Assembly (NCBI GenBank): GCA_024508855.1
Contig: JANINJ010000075.1
Span: forward strand, 103,359 to 167,358
Length of the DNA stretch: 64,000 bases
Source: Xanthobacteraceae bacterium
GTDB taxonomy: Bacteria; Pseudomonadota; Alphaproteobacteria; Rhizobiales; Xanthobacteraceae
Direction of reading: 5' to 3'
In this document: positions 46,922 to 55,458 of the stretch, in pieces
How positions within the stretch are numbered: the stretch's first letter is position 1
Layout of the letters: each line of letters begins with the position of its first letter
The notes under the pieces: model-generated
Told to the model about the DNA's origin: nothing
The model's database searches: none
The model's input: the letters and a program-made list of their open reading frames with translations, nothing else
Program-made: the position numbers and the translations under genes

Positions 46922-49015
46922 TCACGCGGCCTCGGGCGTGTCGTCCAGCAAGCCGCGCCGGCGCAGCAGCGCATCGGCTTCCGGCATCCGCCCGCGGAAG
47001 GCGACATAGGCCTCGTCGGGCTCGCGCGAGCCACCGGACGAATAGATGTCGTCATGCAGCCGCTTCGCCACCGCTGGATCGAAGATGTCGCCCGCTTCCT
47101 CGAATGCGCCGAACGCGTCGGCGTCCATCACCTCGGACCACATGTAGCTGTAGTAACCGGCCGCATAGTGATCGCCCGAGAAGATGTGGCCGAACTGGGT
47201 CGGTCGATGCCGCAGCACGATTTCCGCCGGCATTCCGATTTTTTCCAGTTCCTTGCGTTCGAACGCGGCCACGTCGCGGCTGGTCGCGGCGGGCTGGGTA
47301 TGGAATTCGAGATCGAGCAGCGCCGAGGAAACGAATTCCACGGTGGCAAACCCCTGATTGAATTTGCGGGCCGCGAGGAACCGCTGCAGCAGGTCGTCCG
47401 GCAGCGGTTCGCCGGTCTCGTAATGGCGGGCGAACTGGCGCAGCACTTGCGGCTGTTCCTGCCAGTGCTCGTAAAGCTGCGACGGCAGCTCCACGAAGTC
47501 GGTGAACACGCTGGTGCCGGACAGCGACGGATAGGTCACGTTCGACAGCATGCCGTGCAGACCGTGGCCGAATTCGTGGAACAGGGTGCGCGCGTCGTCG
47601 GGCGACAGCAGCGCCGGCTTGCCTTCGGCGCCCTTGGAGAAGTTCATGACGTTGATGACCAGCGGCGAGACTTCGCCGTCCAGCGTCTGCTGGTCGCGCA
47701 ACGACGTCATCCACGCCCCGGAGCGCTTCGAGGGACGCGCGAAGTAATCGCCGTAGAACAGCGCCTTGTGCTTGCCGCCCGCGTCCTTCACTTCCCAGAC
47801 CCGCACGTCGGGATGCCAGACCGGAATGTCCTTGCGCTCATGGAAGGTGACGCCGAACAGGCGCGTGGCGCAGTCGAACGCGGCGGCGATCATGTTGTCG
47901 AGGGTGAGATAAGGCTTGATCGCCGCGTCGTCGAAGTTGGCGCGCTGGCGGCGCAGCTTCTCGGCGTAGTAGCGCCAGTCCCACGGCGCGAGGGTGAAGT
48001 TGCCGCCCTCCTCCGCGATCAGCGCCTGCAGCGCGTCGCGATCGGCCAGCGCCCGCGCCCGTGCCGGGCGCCACACCCGCTCCAGCAGGTCGCGGACCGC
48101 CTGCGGCGTCCGGGCCATGGAGTCCTCAAGGCGATAGGCGGCGAAGGTCGGATATCCGAGCAGTCGCGCGCTTTCCTGCCGCAACGTCAGGATTTCGACG
48201 ATGGTGGCGTTGTTGTCGTTGGCGTTGCCGTTGTCGCCGCGCGCCGTGAAGGCCCTGAAGACTTTCTCGCGCAGATCGCGGCGGCTGGAATCCTTCAGGA
48301 AGGGCTCGACCGAGGAGCGCGACAACGTGACGATGGCCTTGCCCGGCATGTCCCGCTCCGCGGCCGCAGCTTCCGCGGCGGCGACAAAGCTCTCCGGCAA
48401 TCCATCCCGATCGGCTTCGCCGAGTTCGAGAAACCAGGCCTGCTCGTCCGCCAGCAGATGGTGGCTGAAGGTGGTGCCGAGCTGCGCCAGCCGCTCGTTG
48501 ATATCCGCCATGCGCTTTTTCGCCGCATCGTTGAGGCCAGCGCCGGCGCGATGGAAACGGGTGTAGGTGCGCTCCAGTAGCCGCATCTGCTCCGGCGTAA
48601 GGCCCAGCGCCGCGCGGTTCTCGTGCAGATGCGCGATGCGCCCGAACAGCACCGCGTTCATCAGGATCGGGTTCCAGTGCCGGGCCTGGCGCAGCGACAC
48701 CTCGCTGTCGATCTTCAGCAACTCCGGGCTCGAATGCGCTGAAACCAGATCGTAGAACACCGCCGCCACCTTGCTGAGCAGCTTCCCCGAGCGCTCCAGC
48801 GCCACGATGGTGTTGGCGAAATCGGGTGACGTGGGATCGTGGGTGATGGCCGCGACTTCCGCCGCATGGTCGGCGAAGGCCTGCTCGAAGGCCGGCAGGA
48901 AGTGCTCGGGCTGGATCTCGGTGAACGGCGGCGTCGCATGCGGGGTCAGCCAGGCTTGCAGCAGCGGGTTCTGCGCCTGGGCATCCATAGCTACCGCATC
49001 CATGTCGTCGGGCAT
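46922..49015 (-). CDS. M3 family metallopeptidase (oligopeptidase A / Dcp type)
   Basis: This cytoplasmic zinc oligopeptidase of the M3 family degrades short peptides, including signal-peptide fragments. The 697-residue protein has the normal length and helix-rich layout. The metal site is HEFGHGLH at 480-487 (zinc ligands His480 and His484, catalytic Glu481). N-terminal sequence (PPFTEIQPEHFLPAFEQAF) and FYGDYFARPSKRSGAWM agree with oligopeptidase A or peptidyl-dipeptidase Dcp; the two cannot be separated here. It is the first gene of a three-gene minus-strand set with DUF1007 and NicO, which is probably coincidental, though M3 enzymes need zinc. Confidence 0.94.
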   Translation of the reverse strand: MPDDMDAVAMDAQAQNPLLQAWLTPHATPPFTEIQPEHFLPAFEQAFADHAAEVAAITHDPTSPDFANTIVALERSGKLLSKVAAVFYDLVSAHSSPELLKIDSEVSLRQARHWNPILMNAVLFGRIAHLHENRAALGLTPEQMRLLERTYTRFHRAGAGLNDAAKKRMADINERLAQLGTTFSHHLLADEQAWFLELGEADRDGLPESFVAAAEAAAAERDMPGKAIVTLSRSSVEPFLKDSSRRDLREKVFRAFTARGDNGNANDNNATIVEILTLRQESARLLGYPTFAAYRLEDSMARTPQAVRDLLERVWRPARARALADRDALQALIAEEGGNFTLAPWDWRYYAEKLRRQRANFDDAAIKPYLTLDNMIAAAFDCATRLFGVTFHERKDIPVWHPDVRVWEVKDAGGKHKALFYGDYFARPSKRSGAWMTSLRDQQTLDGEVSPLVINVMNFSKGAEGKPALLSPDDARTLFHEFGHGLHGMLSNVTYPSLSGTSVFTDFVELPSQLYEHWQEQPQVLRQFARHYETGEPLPDDLLQRFLAARKFNQGFATVEFVSSALLDLEFHTQPAATSRDVAAFERKELEKIGMPAEIVLRHRPTQFGHIFSGDHYAAGYYSYMWSEVMDADAFGAFEEAGDIFDPAVAKRLHDDIYSSGGSREPDEAYVAFRGRMPEADALLRRRGLLDDTPEAA

Positions 49016-49143
49016 TGCAAATCCTGGTTTTCCGCTGTCTTCATCCTGCCTTCCTATAGCACGCCATGCGGCTTTTTTGGGCCATTAATGCTTGATACAG
49101 GCCGCGTTTTCAGAGAGATTGCGCCCCGCAACAGGACCCTGAC

Positions 49144-49404
49144 ATGAGCAATCCATCCGCCACGCCCGCCCGCCGCCAGATCGTCTGGCCCAGCGTCATC
49201 ACCGTCGTCTCCGCCGCCATCCTGATCGGCGCCGAGGTTTTCGGTGCGGCTTTCGCGGGCGGCTGGGCGCTGGCGATCCTGTTCGGCCTCGACACCTTCG
49301 GGTCGCATGTGCTGCAGGCCGTGCTGTTCGCGCTCGGCGTCGTGGTGATGATCGGCTTCGTGCGCGGCGCCCAGCGCGTCGAGCCGTTCACGCGCCGCGT
49401 TTGA
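49144..49404 (+). CDS. Small two-helix membrane protein
   Basis: I do not recognise the family. The 86-residue product has two predicted transmembrane helices (VWPSVITVVSAAILIGAEVF and LQAVLFALGVVVMIGFVRG) connected by a short loop (AFAGGWALAILFGLDTFG), and both ends basic. The ATG at 49144 follows CCTGAC with a weak ribosome-binding site. Codon use is like the neighbours. It lies between the M3 peptidase (divergent) and the decarboxylase leader. Confidence 0.6.
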   Translation: MSNPSATPARRQIVWPSVITVVSAAILIGAEVFGAAFAGGWALAILFGLDTFGSHVLQAVLFALGVVVMIGFVRGAQRVEPFTRRV

Positions 49405-50034
49405 GCCACAGAATTGGCGCGATACGATTTGCGCCTGTGCCGCAGTGACTTTTCGTTAACATAACTAAACATCCATTCATCTTCGACGCGCGATCTGCGA
49501 CTGAAAAGCATCAGTCGGATCACGTATTGGGGAAATTTGTCGCGGCCCGCAAAAAAATGTTGCGAAGCCGGTTCAAAACTCTTATTTCCACGCTTGCCCA
49601 ATTTCGCACGTGCCTGTGGTCGTGTGTCGGTCGGTGGGTATCCGGACAAGAGGCCGGACAGCCGCCAAGGAAATGGGACCCAGCATCTCTCTCAAGGGAT
49701 GCGCCGCTTGAAGGGTCTCATTGACTTGCAACCGTGACCGGCAGCCGGAGGCGAACCGGCGCACCCCGCTCTCAACGGGGGACGCGACTTAAAGCAACGA
49801 CGGATCGGGCTTTTTTGGTCTCTACCGGCATTCCAACGCCGGCGCGGGCTACTGAAAAGGCTTGTCCTTCATTGCCAGGTGTGCGGGCGGGAGCATTCCC
49901 AACCAATCCACGGCAGCACAGTTCGGTACTGAATTCGAGGCTTTGTCGCGTCTCCATCGTGCGACTTCGCCGCGTTTTCACGTCCGAAGATCATTTTTTG
50001 GACGGTCCGTCGCTGGGCCGTTTGGGAGAGTGCT
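49405..50034 (+). ncRNA. Long leader before the ornithine decarboxylase gene (speF-type element candidate)
   Basis: A 630-base region without a supported gene. Bases 49440-49475 (TTCGTTAACATAACTAAACA) look promoter-like. Further down, structured segments include CCCCG (49764-49768) with CGGGG (49776-49780), and CCGGC (49825-49829) with GCCGG (49838-49842), followed by purine-rich GAAAAGG. Alphaproteobacteria are known to carry the structured speF RNA motif upstream of this class of decarboxylase. The position fits; I have not matched the consensus, so the boundaries are given as the whole gap. Confidence 0.5.
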
Positions 50035-51177
50035 ATGACCGAACGTATCCAGGAATTCCTGCGCAACCGCCGCAACGAAGGCCGCGACACCGAGCCCTGC
50101 CTCGTCGTCGACCTCGAGGTCGTGCGCGACAACTTCCAGACCTTCGCGAAGGCGCTGCCTGACTCGCGCGTGTTCTACGCCGTCAAGGCGAACCCGGCGC
50201 CGGAAGTGCTGTCGCTGCTGGCATCGCTCGGCTCGTGCTTCGACACTGCGACCGTCGCCGAAATCGAAATGGCGCTGGCCGCCGGTGCGACGCCGGACCG
50301 CGTCTCCTATGGCAACACCATCAAGAAGGAACGCGATATCGCGCGCGCCTACGCGCTCGGCATCCGTCTGTTCGCGGTGGACTGCGCCGCCGAGGTCGAG
50401 AAGATCGCCCGTGCCGCTCCCGGCGCGAAGGTATTCTGCCGCATTCTTTACGACTGCGCCGGCGCCGAATGGCCGCTGTCGCGGAAGTTCGGCTGCGACC
50501 CGGAGATGGCGGTCGACGTGCTCGACCTCGCCAAACGCCTGGGCCTGGAGCCGGTCGGCATCTCGTTCCATGTCGGCTCGCAGCAGCGCAAGGTGAAGGC
50601 GTGGGATCGCGCGCTGGCGATGGCCTCGACCGTGTTCCGTGACTGCGCCGAGCGCGGCATCAGCCTGTCCATGGTCAACATGGGCGGCGGATTCCCGACC
50701 AAGTACCTGAAGGACGTGCCGCCGGTCGTGCAGTACGGCCGCTCGATCTTCCGTGCGCTGCGCAAGCACTTCGGCAACCAGATCCCGGAAACCATCATCG
50801 AGCCGGGACGCGGCATGGTCGGCAATGCGGGCATCATCGAGACGGAAGTCGTTCTGATCTCGAAGAAGAGCGACGACGACGAGAACCGCTGGGTCTATCT
50901 CGACATCGGCAAGTTCGGCGGTCTCGCCGAGACGATGGACGAGTCGATCCGCTATGCGATCAGGACGCCGCACGACGGCGCGGAGATGGCGCCGTGCATT
51001 CTCGCCGGCCCGACCTGCGATTCCGCCGACGTGCTGTACGAGAAGGCACCGTATCCGCTGCCCGTCACGCTCGAGATCGGCGACAAGCTGCTGATCGAAG
51101 GCACCGGCGCGTATACGTCGACCTACTCGGCGGTGGCTTTCAACGGCATTCCGCCGCTGAAGACCTACCACATCTGA
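50035..51177 (+). CDS. Type III PLP-dependent decarboxylase (ornithine/lysine decarboxylase)
   Basis: This enzyme decarboxylates ornithine (possibly also lysine) to putrescine or cadaverine, and feeds homospermidine synthase further right. The 380-residue protein is a fold-type III alanine-racemase-like decarboxylase. PLP binds Lys51 in YAVKANP. His179 in SFHVGSQ stacks on the cofactor, and MGGGFP and EPGRGMVG bind phosphate. Cys328 in GPTCDSADVL is the catalytic cysteine. The N-terminus MTERIQEFL matches alphaproteobacterial ODC. It has a long 5' leader and a terminator-like hairpin after it. Its substrate preference among ornithine and lysine is not clear. Confidence 0.93.
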   Translation: MTERIQEFLRNRRNEGRDTEPCLVVDLEVVRDNFQTFAKALPDSRVFYAVKANPAPEVLSLLASLGSCFDTATVAEIEMALAAGATPDRVSYGNTIKKERDIARAYALGIRLFAVDCAAEVEKIARAAPGAKVFCRILYDCAGAEWPLSRKFGCDPEMAVDVLDLAKRLGLEPVGISFHVGSQQRKVKAWDRALAMASTVFRDCAERGISLSMVNMGGGFPTKYLKDVPPVVQYGRSIFRALRKHFGNQIPETIIEPGRGMVGNAGIIETEVVLISKKSDDDENRWVYLDIGKFGGLAETMDESIRYAIRTPHDGAEMAPCILAGPTCDSADVLYEKAPYPLPVTLEIGDKLLIEGTGAYTSTYSAVAFNGIPPLKTYHI

Positions 51178-51229
51178 TCGCTACACGACCGGGCCGCATC
51201 TGAGCCATACGCTCAAGCCCTGAACAATC

Positions 51230-51251
51230 GGAAGCCGGCTCGCCGGCTTCC
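51230..51251 (+). terminator. Hairpin terminator after the decarboxylase gene
   Basis: Perfect 10-bp arms, GGAAGCCGGC (51230-51239) and GCCGGCTTCC (51242-51251), 53 bases after the stop. There is no T-tract. It may instead be a transcription-end hairpin of the Rho-dependent kind. Confidence 0.55.
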
Positions 51252-51323
51252 ATCCTGTCACATCGCAATTTGCTGACAACACGCGGCGGTCTTCGGATCC
51301 GTTCGCGTGGGGACTGACGTGCC

Positions 51324-51923
51324 ATGACCGCTGTTTGGAAAACGACCGCCGCCCTCTTCTCCGACGCTGCTCCGTTCGCGATCCGTGCGGAACGAGCCTC
51401 GGACGTTCGCGCGCGTGAAGCGTTGCTCGATGCGAGCTTCGGCGAAGGCCGACATGCGCGCACCTGCCAGCGCCTGCGCGACGGACGCGCGCCCGCCGAA
51501 GGCCTCGCCTTCACGGCGGTGCATGCAGGCCGCGTGGTCGGGACCGTGCGGCTCTGGCACGTCAGCGCCGGGGGCGTCCCGGCGCTGGTGCTTGGCCCGC
51601 TCGCGGTCGATGCCTCCTGCCGCAAGCTGGGCATCGGCGCGGCGCTGATGCAGCACGCGCTCGCAGCCGCCAAGGCGCGCGGCCACGGCGCCGTGATCCT
51701 GCGCGGCGACCCGGACTATTACGCCCGCTTCGGATTCAGCGCGGCGAAAACCGGCGACCTGGCGCTGCCCGGCCCGTTCGAGCGCGAGCGGCTGCTGGCG
51801 CTCGAACTGCGCGACGGCGCGCTGGATGGCACGTGCGGCATGATCGTGCCGACCGGCGCCGCAGCCCGCCCGCCCCGTGCCCGCCTCATCCGTACGCCGC
51901 GGCTCGCGGCGCATGCTGCTTGA
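51324..51923 (+). CDS. GNAT family N-acetyltransferase
   Basis: This cytoplasmic acetyltransferase of the GNAT fold has 199 residues. The acetyl-CoA site is seen in LGPLAVDASCRKLGIGAALM (the A motif with RxxGxG form R-K-L-G-I-G), followed by QHALAAAKARGHGAVILRGD and YYARFGFSAAKTG. The first third (RAREALLDASFGEGRHARTC) and final tail vary. It resembles the YhbS-type group. Substrate is unknown. It is the first of a short plus-strand run with the 55-residue membrane protein and the RidA gene. Confidence 0.88.
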   Translation: MTAVWKTTAALFSDAAPFAIRAERASDVRAREALLDASFGEGRHARTCQRLRDGRAPAEGLAFTAVHAGRVVGTVRLWHVSAGGVPALVLGPLAVDASCRKLGIGAALMQHALAAAKARGHGAVILRGDPDYYARFGFSAAKTGDLALPGPFERERLLALELRDGALDGTCGMIVPTGAAARPPRARLIRTPRLAAHAA

Positions 51924-51933
51924 GGGCACGCCG

Positions 51934-52101
51934 ATGAATGCGACGGAGCCTGCCACCGGCACGCCGGTCTACGATTCGCGGCCGCGCAAATTCACGCGCC
52001 CCGGAATCACGACCGTCATCCTGATCATGCTGGTCTTCATGATCGTGCGGGATGTGCTCGCGCGTCGGCGGCGCCTTGCCACGCAGGCGCCGCAAGCGTA
52101 A
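51934..52101 (+). CDS. Small single-helix membrane protein (55 aa)
   Basis: This 55-residue product has one predicted transmembrane helix (ITTVILIMLVFMIVRDVL) flanked by a proline-rich N-terminus and a strongly basic C-terminus (ARRRRLATQ), so its C-terminal side is likely cytoplasmic. I choose ATG 51934 (MNATEPATGT) because GAGGGC precedes it and the frame upstream overlaps the GNAT gene. It lies 10 bases after the GNAT gene and 33 before RidA. I do not recognise the family. Confidence 0.6.
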   Translation: MNATEPATGTPVYDSRPRKFTRPGITTVILIMLVFMIVRDVLARRRRLATQAPQA

Positions 52102-52134
52102 TCCGCACCTGCACATCCAACGAGGTCGCACGCC

Positions 52135-52524
52135 ATGTCACGACGCCTGATTTCCACCGGATCGCCGTTCGAGAAGACCGCGGGCTACAGCCGCGCGGTG
52201 GTCGACGGCGATTTCGTCTTTGTTTCCGGCACCACCGGCTACGACTACACCACGATGACGCTCCCCGAGGACGTCAGCGCGCAGGCGCGCAACTGCTTCA
52301 AGACCATCGACGGCGTGTTGAAAGAGGCCGGCTTCGCCTTGGCCGACATCGTGCGTGCGACCTACTACATCACCAACGCTGCGGATGCCGATGCGGTGTT
52401 CGCAGTGTGCGGCGAACACCTCGGCGACATCCGCCCGGCTGCAACGCTGCTCACCGTCGCAGGTCTGTACAAGCCGGAAATGAAGATCGAAATCGAAGTC
52501 ACCGCAAAGCGCCGCGCGGCCTGA
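52135..52524 (+). CDS. RidA (YjgF/YER057c/UK114) family protein
   Basis: RidA proteins hydrolyse reactive enamine/imine intermediates, or in subgroups bind small ligands. The 129-residue protein has the family core: ISTGSPFEKTAGYSRAVVDG, FVSGTTGYDYTTMTLPEDVS, QARNCFKTIDGVLKEAGFAL, IVRATYYITN and, near the C-terminus, RPAATLLTVAGLYKPEMKIE with EIEVTA. The usual catalytic Arg of the RidA group is in RPAATLL. It is a three-strand-trimer type protein. The subgroup is not clear. A hairpin follows. Confidence 0.92.
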   Translation: MSRRLISTGSPFEKTAGYSRAVVDGDFVFVSGTTGYDYTTMTLPEDVSAQARNCFKTIDGVLKEAGFALADIVRATYYITNAADADAVFAVCGEHLGDIRPAATLLTVAGLYKPEMKIEIEVTAKRRAA

Positions 52525-52540
52525 TCGAGCGCTGCAATTG

Positions 52541-52578
52541 ATCCTGATGCCTCGCGTTGCAACGACGGGCATCAGGAT
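52541..52578 (+). terminator. Hairpin after the RidA gene
   Basis: ATCCTGATGCC (52541-52551) and GGCATCAGGAT (52568-52578) form an 11-bp stem. The loop contains the palindrome CGTTGCAACG, so the hairpin may be longer. There is no T-tract. Confidence 0.5.
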
Positions 52579-52881
52579 ACGCGCCAAGATGTCGCATCTG
52601 GCACGTTGACATCCCGGCCGATCGACCTACCTTACATGCATGATGTCGAACGTCTGCAATAACCGTTTGTTGCTGCGCGCCGGTCACCTTATCGCAGGAA
52701 GGTGACCCGGGCGGACGCGCATCTGCGCCGTCCCGGGTATACGTTCGACTTCAATCTCATCCCATAAACAACCTGATACGCAACACGCGCTCGAGACGTT
52801 CATCGCCGGGCGATTGTTAGCCGTTCTGTTCAACCGCTTGAATAAGCAACGCCGCGTCGGCGTCAACCAACGGTGAGGGAC
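52579..52881. other. Intergenic region before rnk
   Basis: About 300 bases. Around 52705-52740 an imperfect GC hairpin begins ACCCGGGCGG and ends CGTCCCGGGT. I see no reading frame with coding features. Confidence 0.4.
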
Positions 52882-53277
52882 ATGGACCACGCCTTGCAAA
52901 CCCGGCTTCCCGCTATCGTCATCAGCGCGAGCGACGCCGATCGCCTTCGGCATCTCGCCGAAGCTGCCGCGGAAAAATATCCGGCGACGGCGGAATTTCT
53001 GGCGCGCGAGATCGACCGCGCCGAAATCGTGCCGGGCGATCGCCCGATGCACGGCGTCGTCGGCATGCAATCCGAGGTGACGTTCCGCGACGACGTCAGC
53101 GGACAAACGCGCACCGTGACGCTGGTGTTTCCGGACGCGGCCGATGTCGATTCCGGCAGGATCTCCGTCCTGACGCCGATCGGCGCAGCATTGATCGGCT
53201 TGTCCGCCGGACAGACCATCGAGTTTCAAACGCCGGCCGGTGGCTGGCGCTCGCTGACCGTCGTCAAGGTCAATTGA
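52882..53277 (+). CDS. rnk: Rnk, nucleoside diphosphate kinase regulator (GreA/GreB-family)
   Basis: Rnk binds RNA polymerase through the secondary channel and regulates nucleoside diphosphate kinase expression in E. coli. The 131-residue protein has a short coiled-coil N-terminal part (ASDADRLRHLAEAAAEKYP) and a GreA/GreB C-terminal FKBP-like domain (RTVTLVFPDAADVDSGRISV, LTPIGAALIGLSAGQTIE). The N-terminal coil is shorter than in GreA, as in Rnk. I choose ATG 52882 (MDHALQTRL); GTG 52873 is the alternative. A perfect hairpin lies 21 bases after the stop. Confidence 0.87.
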   Translation: MDHALQTRLPAIVISASDADRLRHLAEAAAEKYPATAEFLAREIDRAEIVPGDRPMHGVVGMQSEVTFRDDVSGQTRTVTLVFPDAADVDSGRISVLTPIGAALIGLSAGQTIEFQTPAGGWRSLTVVKVN

Positions 53278-53297
53278 TCTGCGACCCCGAACTCATT

Positions 53298-53332
53298 GAT
53301 GTCAGCGCGACGGATATCGTCGCGCTGACATC
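53298..53332 (+). terminator. Strong hairpin terminator after rnk
   Basis: A perfect 15-bp stem: GATGTCAGCGCGACG (53298-53312) and CGTCGCGCTGACATC (53318-53332), with a 5-base loop GATAT. There is no T-tract, so it may be Rho-assisted or an mRNA end stabiliser. Confidence 0.65.
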
Positions 53333-53521
53333 TGGTGCGTCACACGCATGTAACCTGCAGTCGGCTTTCAGCGTCGGTTTGTGACCGCGACGTGACAGCT
53401 TCCCCTCCTGCGAAAGTGGCTTTTGGCCTTGATTTTCGGCGCCATTTGTCGTTTTCAACACCTCAAGCGCGCCACCACGGCGACCTCATCCCCTGACAGT
53501 ACCATCATCCGGAGACCTTAA

Positions 53522-54967
53522 ATGCCGTCACCCGCTTCGCCCGTGCACGCGCGCATCACCGGCCCGATCGTCATGGTCGGCTTCGGCTCCATCGGCAAAG
53601 GCACGCTGCCGATGATCGAGCGTCATCTCGATTACGACAAGTCGCGCGTCACGGTGATCGATCCCAAGGACGAAGGACGCAAGGCGCATTGCGAGCAGCA
53701 CAATGTGCGCTTCATCCAGCAGGCCGTGACGAAAGACAATTACCGCGAATTGCTGGCGCCACTGCTCACCGAAGGCGGCGGCCAGGGTTTTTGCGTCAAC
53801 CTCTCGGTCGATACCGGCTCCACCGATATCATGGAGCTCTGCAACGAACTCGGCGCGCTCTATATCGACACGGTCAACGAGCCGTGGCTCGGTTTTTATT
53901 TCGATGCGTCGAAGGGTCCGGAAGCACGTTCCAACTATGCGCTGCGCGAAAACACGCTGGCCGCCAAGAAGGCGCGTCCCGCGGGCTCGACGACGGCCGT
54001 GTCCTGCTGCGGCGCCAATCCCGGCATGGTCTCGTTCTTCGTCAAGCAAGCGCTGCTGAATGTCGCCGCCGACCTCAAGCTCAATGCTCCGAAGCCGAAG
54101 AGCAGAGCCGAATGGGCGGACCTGATGCGTCAGGCTGGCATCAAGGGCATCCACATTGCCGAACGCGACACCCAGCGCTCGAAGAAGCCGAAAGAGCCGG
54201 ACGTGTTCGTCAACACGTGGTCGGTGGAAGGTTTTATCTCGGAAGGCGTGCAGCCGTCCGAACTCGGCTGGGGCACCCATGAAAAGTGGATGCCCGACAA
54301 CGCGCATACCCACGAAGCCGGCTGCGGCGCGGCGATCTATCTGATGCAGCCCGGCGCCGATACGCGCGTGCGCACCTGGTGCCCGACCCGCGGCGCGCAA
54401 TACGGCTTCCTCGTCACCCACAACGAGTCGATTTCGATCTCCGACTATTTCACGGTGCGCGACGCATCGGGCACGGCGATCTATCGGCCGACCTGCCACT
54501 ACGCCTACCACCCCGCAGACGACGCGGTGCTCTCGCTGCACGAAATGTTCGGCCGCGCCGCCAAGGCGCAGGAGAAGCATCACATCCTCGACGAAAACGA
54601 GATCGTCGATGGTATCGACGAACTCGGCGTGCTGCTCTATGGCCACGACAACAATGCCTACTGGTTCGGCTCGCAACTCTCCATCGAGGAGACGCGGAAA
54701 CTCGCGCCCTATCAGAACGCCACCGGATTGCAGGTCACCTCCGCGGTCCTCGGCGGCATGGTGTGGGCGCTGGAAAATCCGAACGCCGGTATCGTCGAAG
54801 CCGACGAGATGGATTTCGATCGCCTGCTGGAAATCCAGCTGCCCTATCTCGGGCCGGTGAAGGGCTACTACACCGACTGGACGCCGCTGACGGATCGCCC
54901 GGGCTTGTTCCCGGAAGACATCGACACCAGCGATCCGTGGCAATTCAAGAACGTGCTGGTGCGGTAG
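53522..54967 (+). CDS. hss: Homospermidine synthase
   Basis: This NAD-dependent enzyme joins two putrescine (or putrescine and spermidine) units to form sym-homospermidine, the main polyamine of many alphaproteobacteria. The 481-residue protein has an NAD-binding motif GFGSIG at 20-25 (VMVGFGSIGKGTLP), then VIDPKDEGRKAHC, LYIDTVNEPWLGFYFDASKG, SCCGANPGMVSFFVKQALL, and AGCGAAIYLMQPGADTRVRT. The C-terminal part has HDNNAYWFGSQLSIEETRKL. The size matches the bacterial enzyme. The decarboxylase 2.3 kb to the left supplies putrescine. A hairpin terminator follows. Confidence 0.95.
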   Translation: MPSPASPVHARITGPIVMVGFGSIGKGTLPMIERHLDYDKSRVTVIDPKDEGRKAHCEQHNVRFIQQAVTKDNYRELLAPLLTEGGGQGFCVNLSVDTGSTDIMELCNELGALYIDTVNEPWLGFYFDASKGPEARSNYALRENTLAAKKARPAGSTTAVSCCGANPGMVSFFVKQALLNVAADLKLNAPKPKSRAEWADLMRQAGIKGIHIAERDTQRSKKPKEPDVFVNTWSVEGFISEGVQPSELGWGTHEKWMPDNAHTHEAGCGAAIYLMQPGADTRVRTWCPTRGAQYGFLVTHNESISISDYFTVRDASGTAIYRPTCHYAYHPADDAVLSLHEMFGRAAKAQEKHHILDENEIVDGIDELGVLLYGHDNNAYWFGSQLSIEETRKLAPYQNATGLQVTSAVLGGMVWALENPNAGIVEADEMDFDRLLEIQLPYLGPVKGYYTDWTPLTDRPGLFPEDIDTSDPWQFKNVLVR

Positions 54968-54992
54968 AGTTCAGCAAGTAATCTGCTTGCAC

Positions 54993-55028
54993 AAAGAGCC
55001 CCGATCCTGATCAGGATCGGGACTCTTT
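54993..55028 (+). terminator. Rho-independent terminator after hss
   Basis: AAAGAG (54993-54998) with CTCTTT (55023-55028) and the palindrome CCCGATCCTGATCAGGATCG between them form a long hairpin, 26 bases after the hss stop. It ends in CTCTTTGC, so the T-tract is short. Confidence 0.75.
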
Positions 55029-55067
55029 GCATTTCATCACCACTCAAAACTACACGTCTCTGTTTCG

Positions 55068-55394
55068 CTATTTCGATTTCTGTTCGATCGGCGGCGCAGT
55101 TTTCTCGGCGGGTGCCGGCGGCAATGCGGGCTGCGCACCGGCCTTGCGTGCATCTGCGTCCGGACGTGCCGGTTCCGGTGGCGGCGTGGTCGGCCGTGTA
55201 CCGCCCGGCTTCGCTTCGGCGGGCTTGTCGGATACCGGCGGCGCTGCCTGCGACTGCGCCATGGTCATGCCATCGCGATTACCGACGGCCAGTTGGGCGA
55301 GCGAAAAACCGGAGACAACGAGACCGCCCGCAATCAATACGGCCGCGATCCAGAAGTCCGTTCGCGCGGCGCGTTTCCGTGAGTCCGTCAGCAT
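55068..55394 (-). CDS. Small membrane-anchored Pro/Ala-rich protein of unknown function
   Basis: This 108-residue product has one hydrophobic helix near the N-terminus (FWIAAVLIAGGLVVSGFSLA) after a basic start (RKRAARTD), then a low-complexity tail rich in Pro, Ala and Glu (PEPARPDADARK, PPAPAEKTAPP) with a Gly/Arg/Thr stretch. A signal-anchored periplasmic protein is likely. The family is not recognised. It is separated from the MgtC gene by 64 bases on the same strand. Confidence 0.65.
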   Translation of the reverse strand: MLTDSRKRAARTDFWIAAVLIAGGLVVSGFSLAQLAVGNRDGMTMAQSQAAPPVSDKPAEAKPGGTRPTTPPPEPARPDADARKAGAQPALPPAPAEKTAPPIEQKSK

Positions 55395-55458
55395 GAGTCA
55401 CCATTCCTCGTATGACAAAATAACGAGGGCGACTGCCTATGGTTCCGATTGAGTTCGC

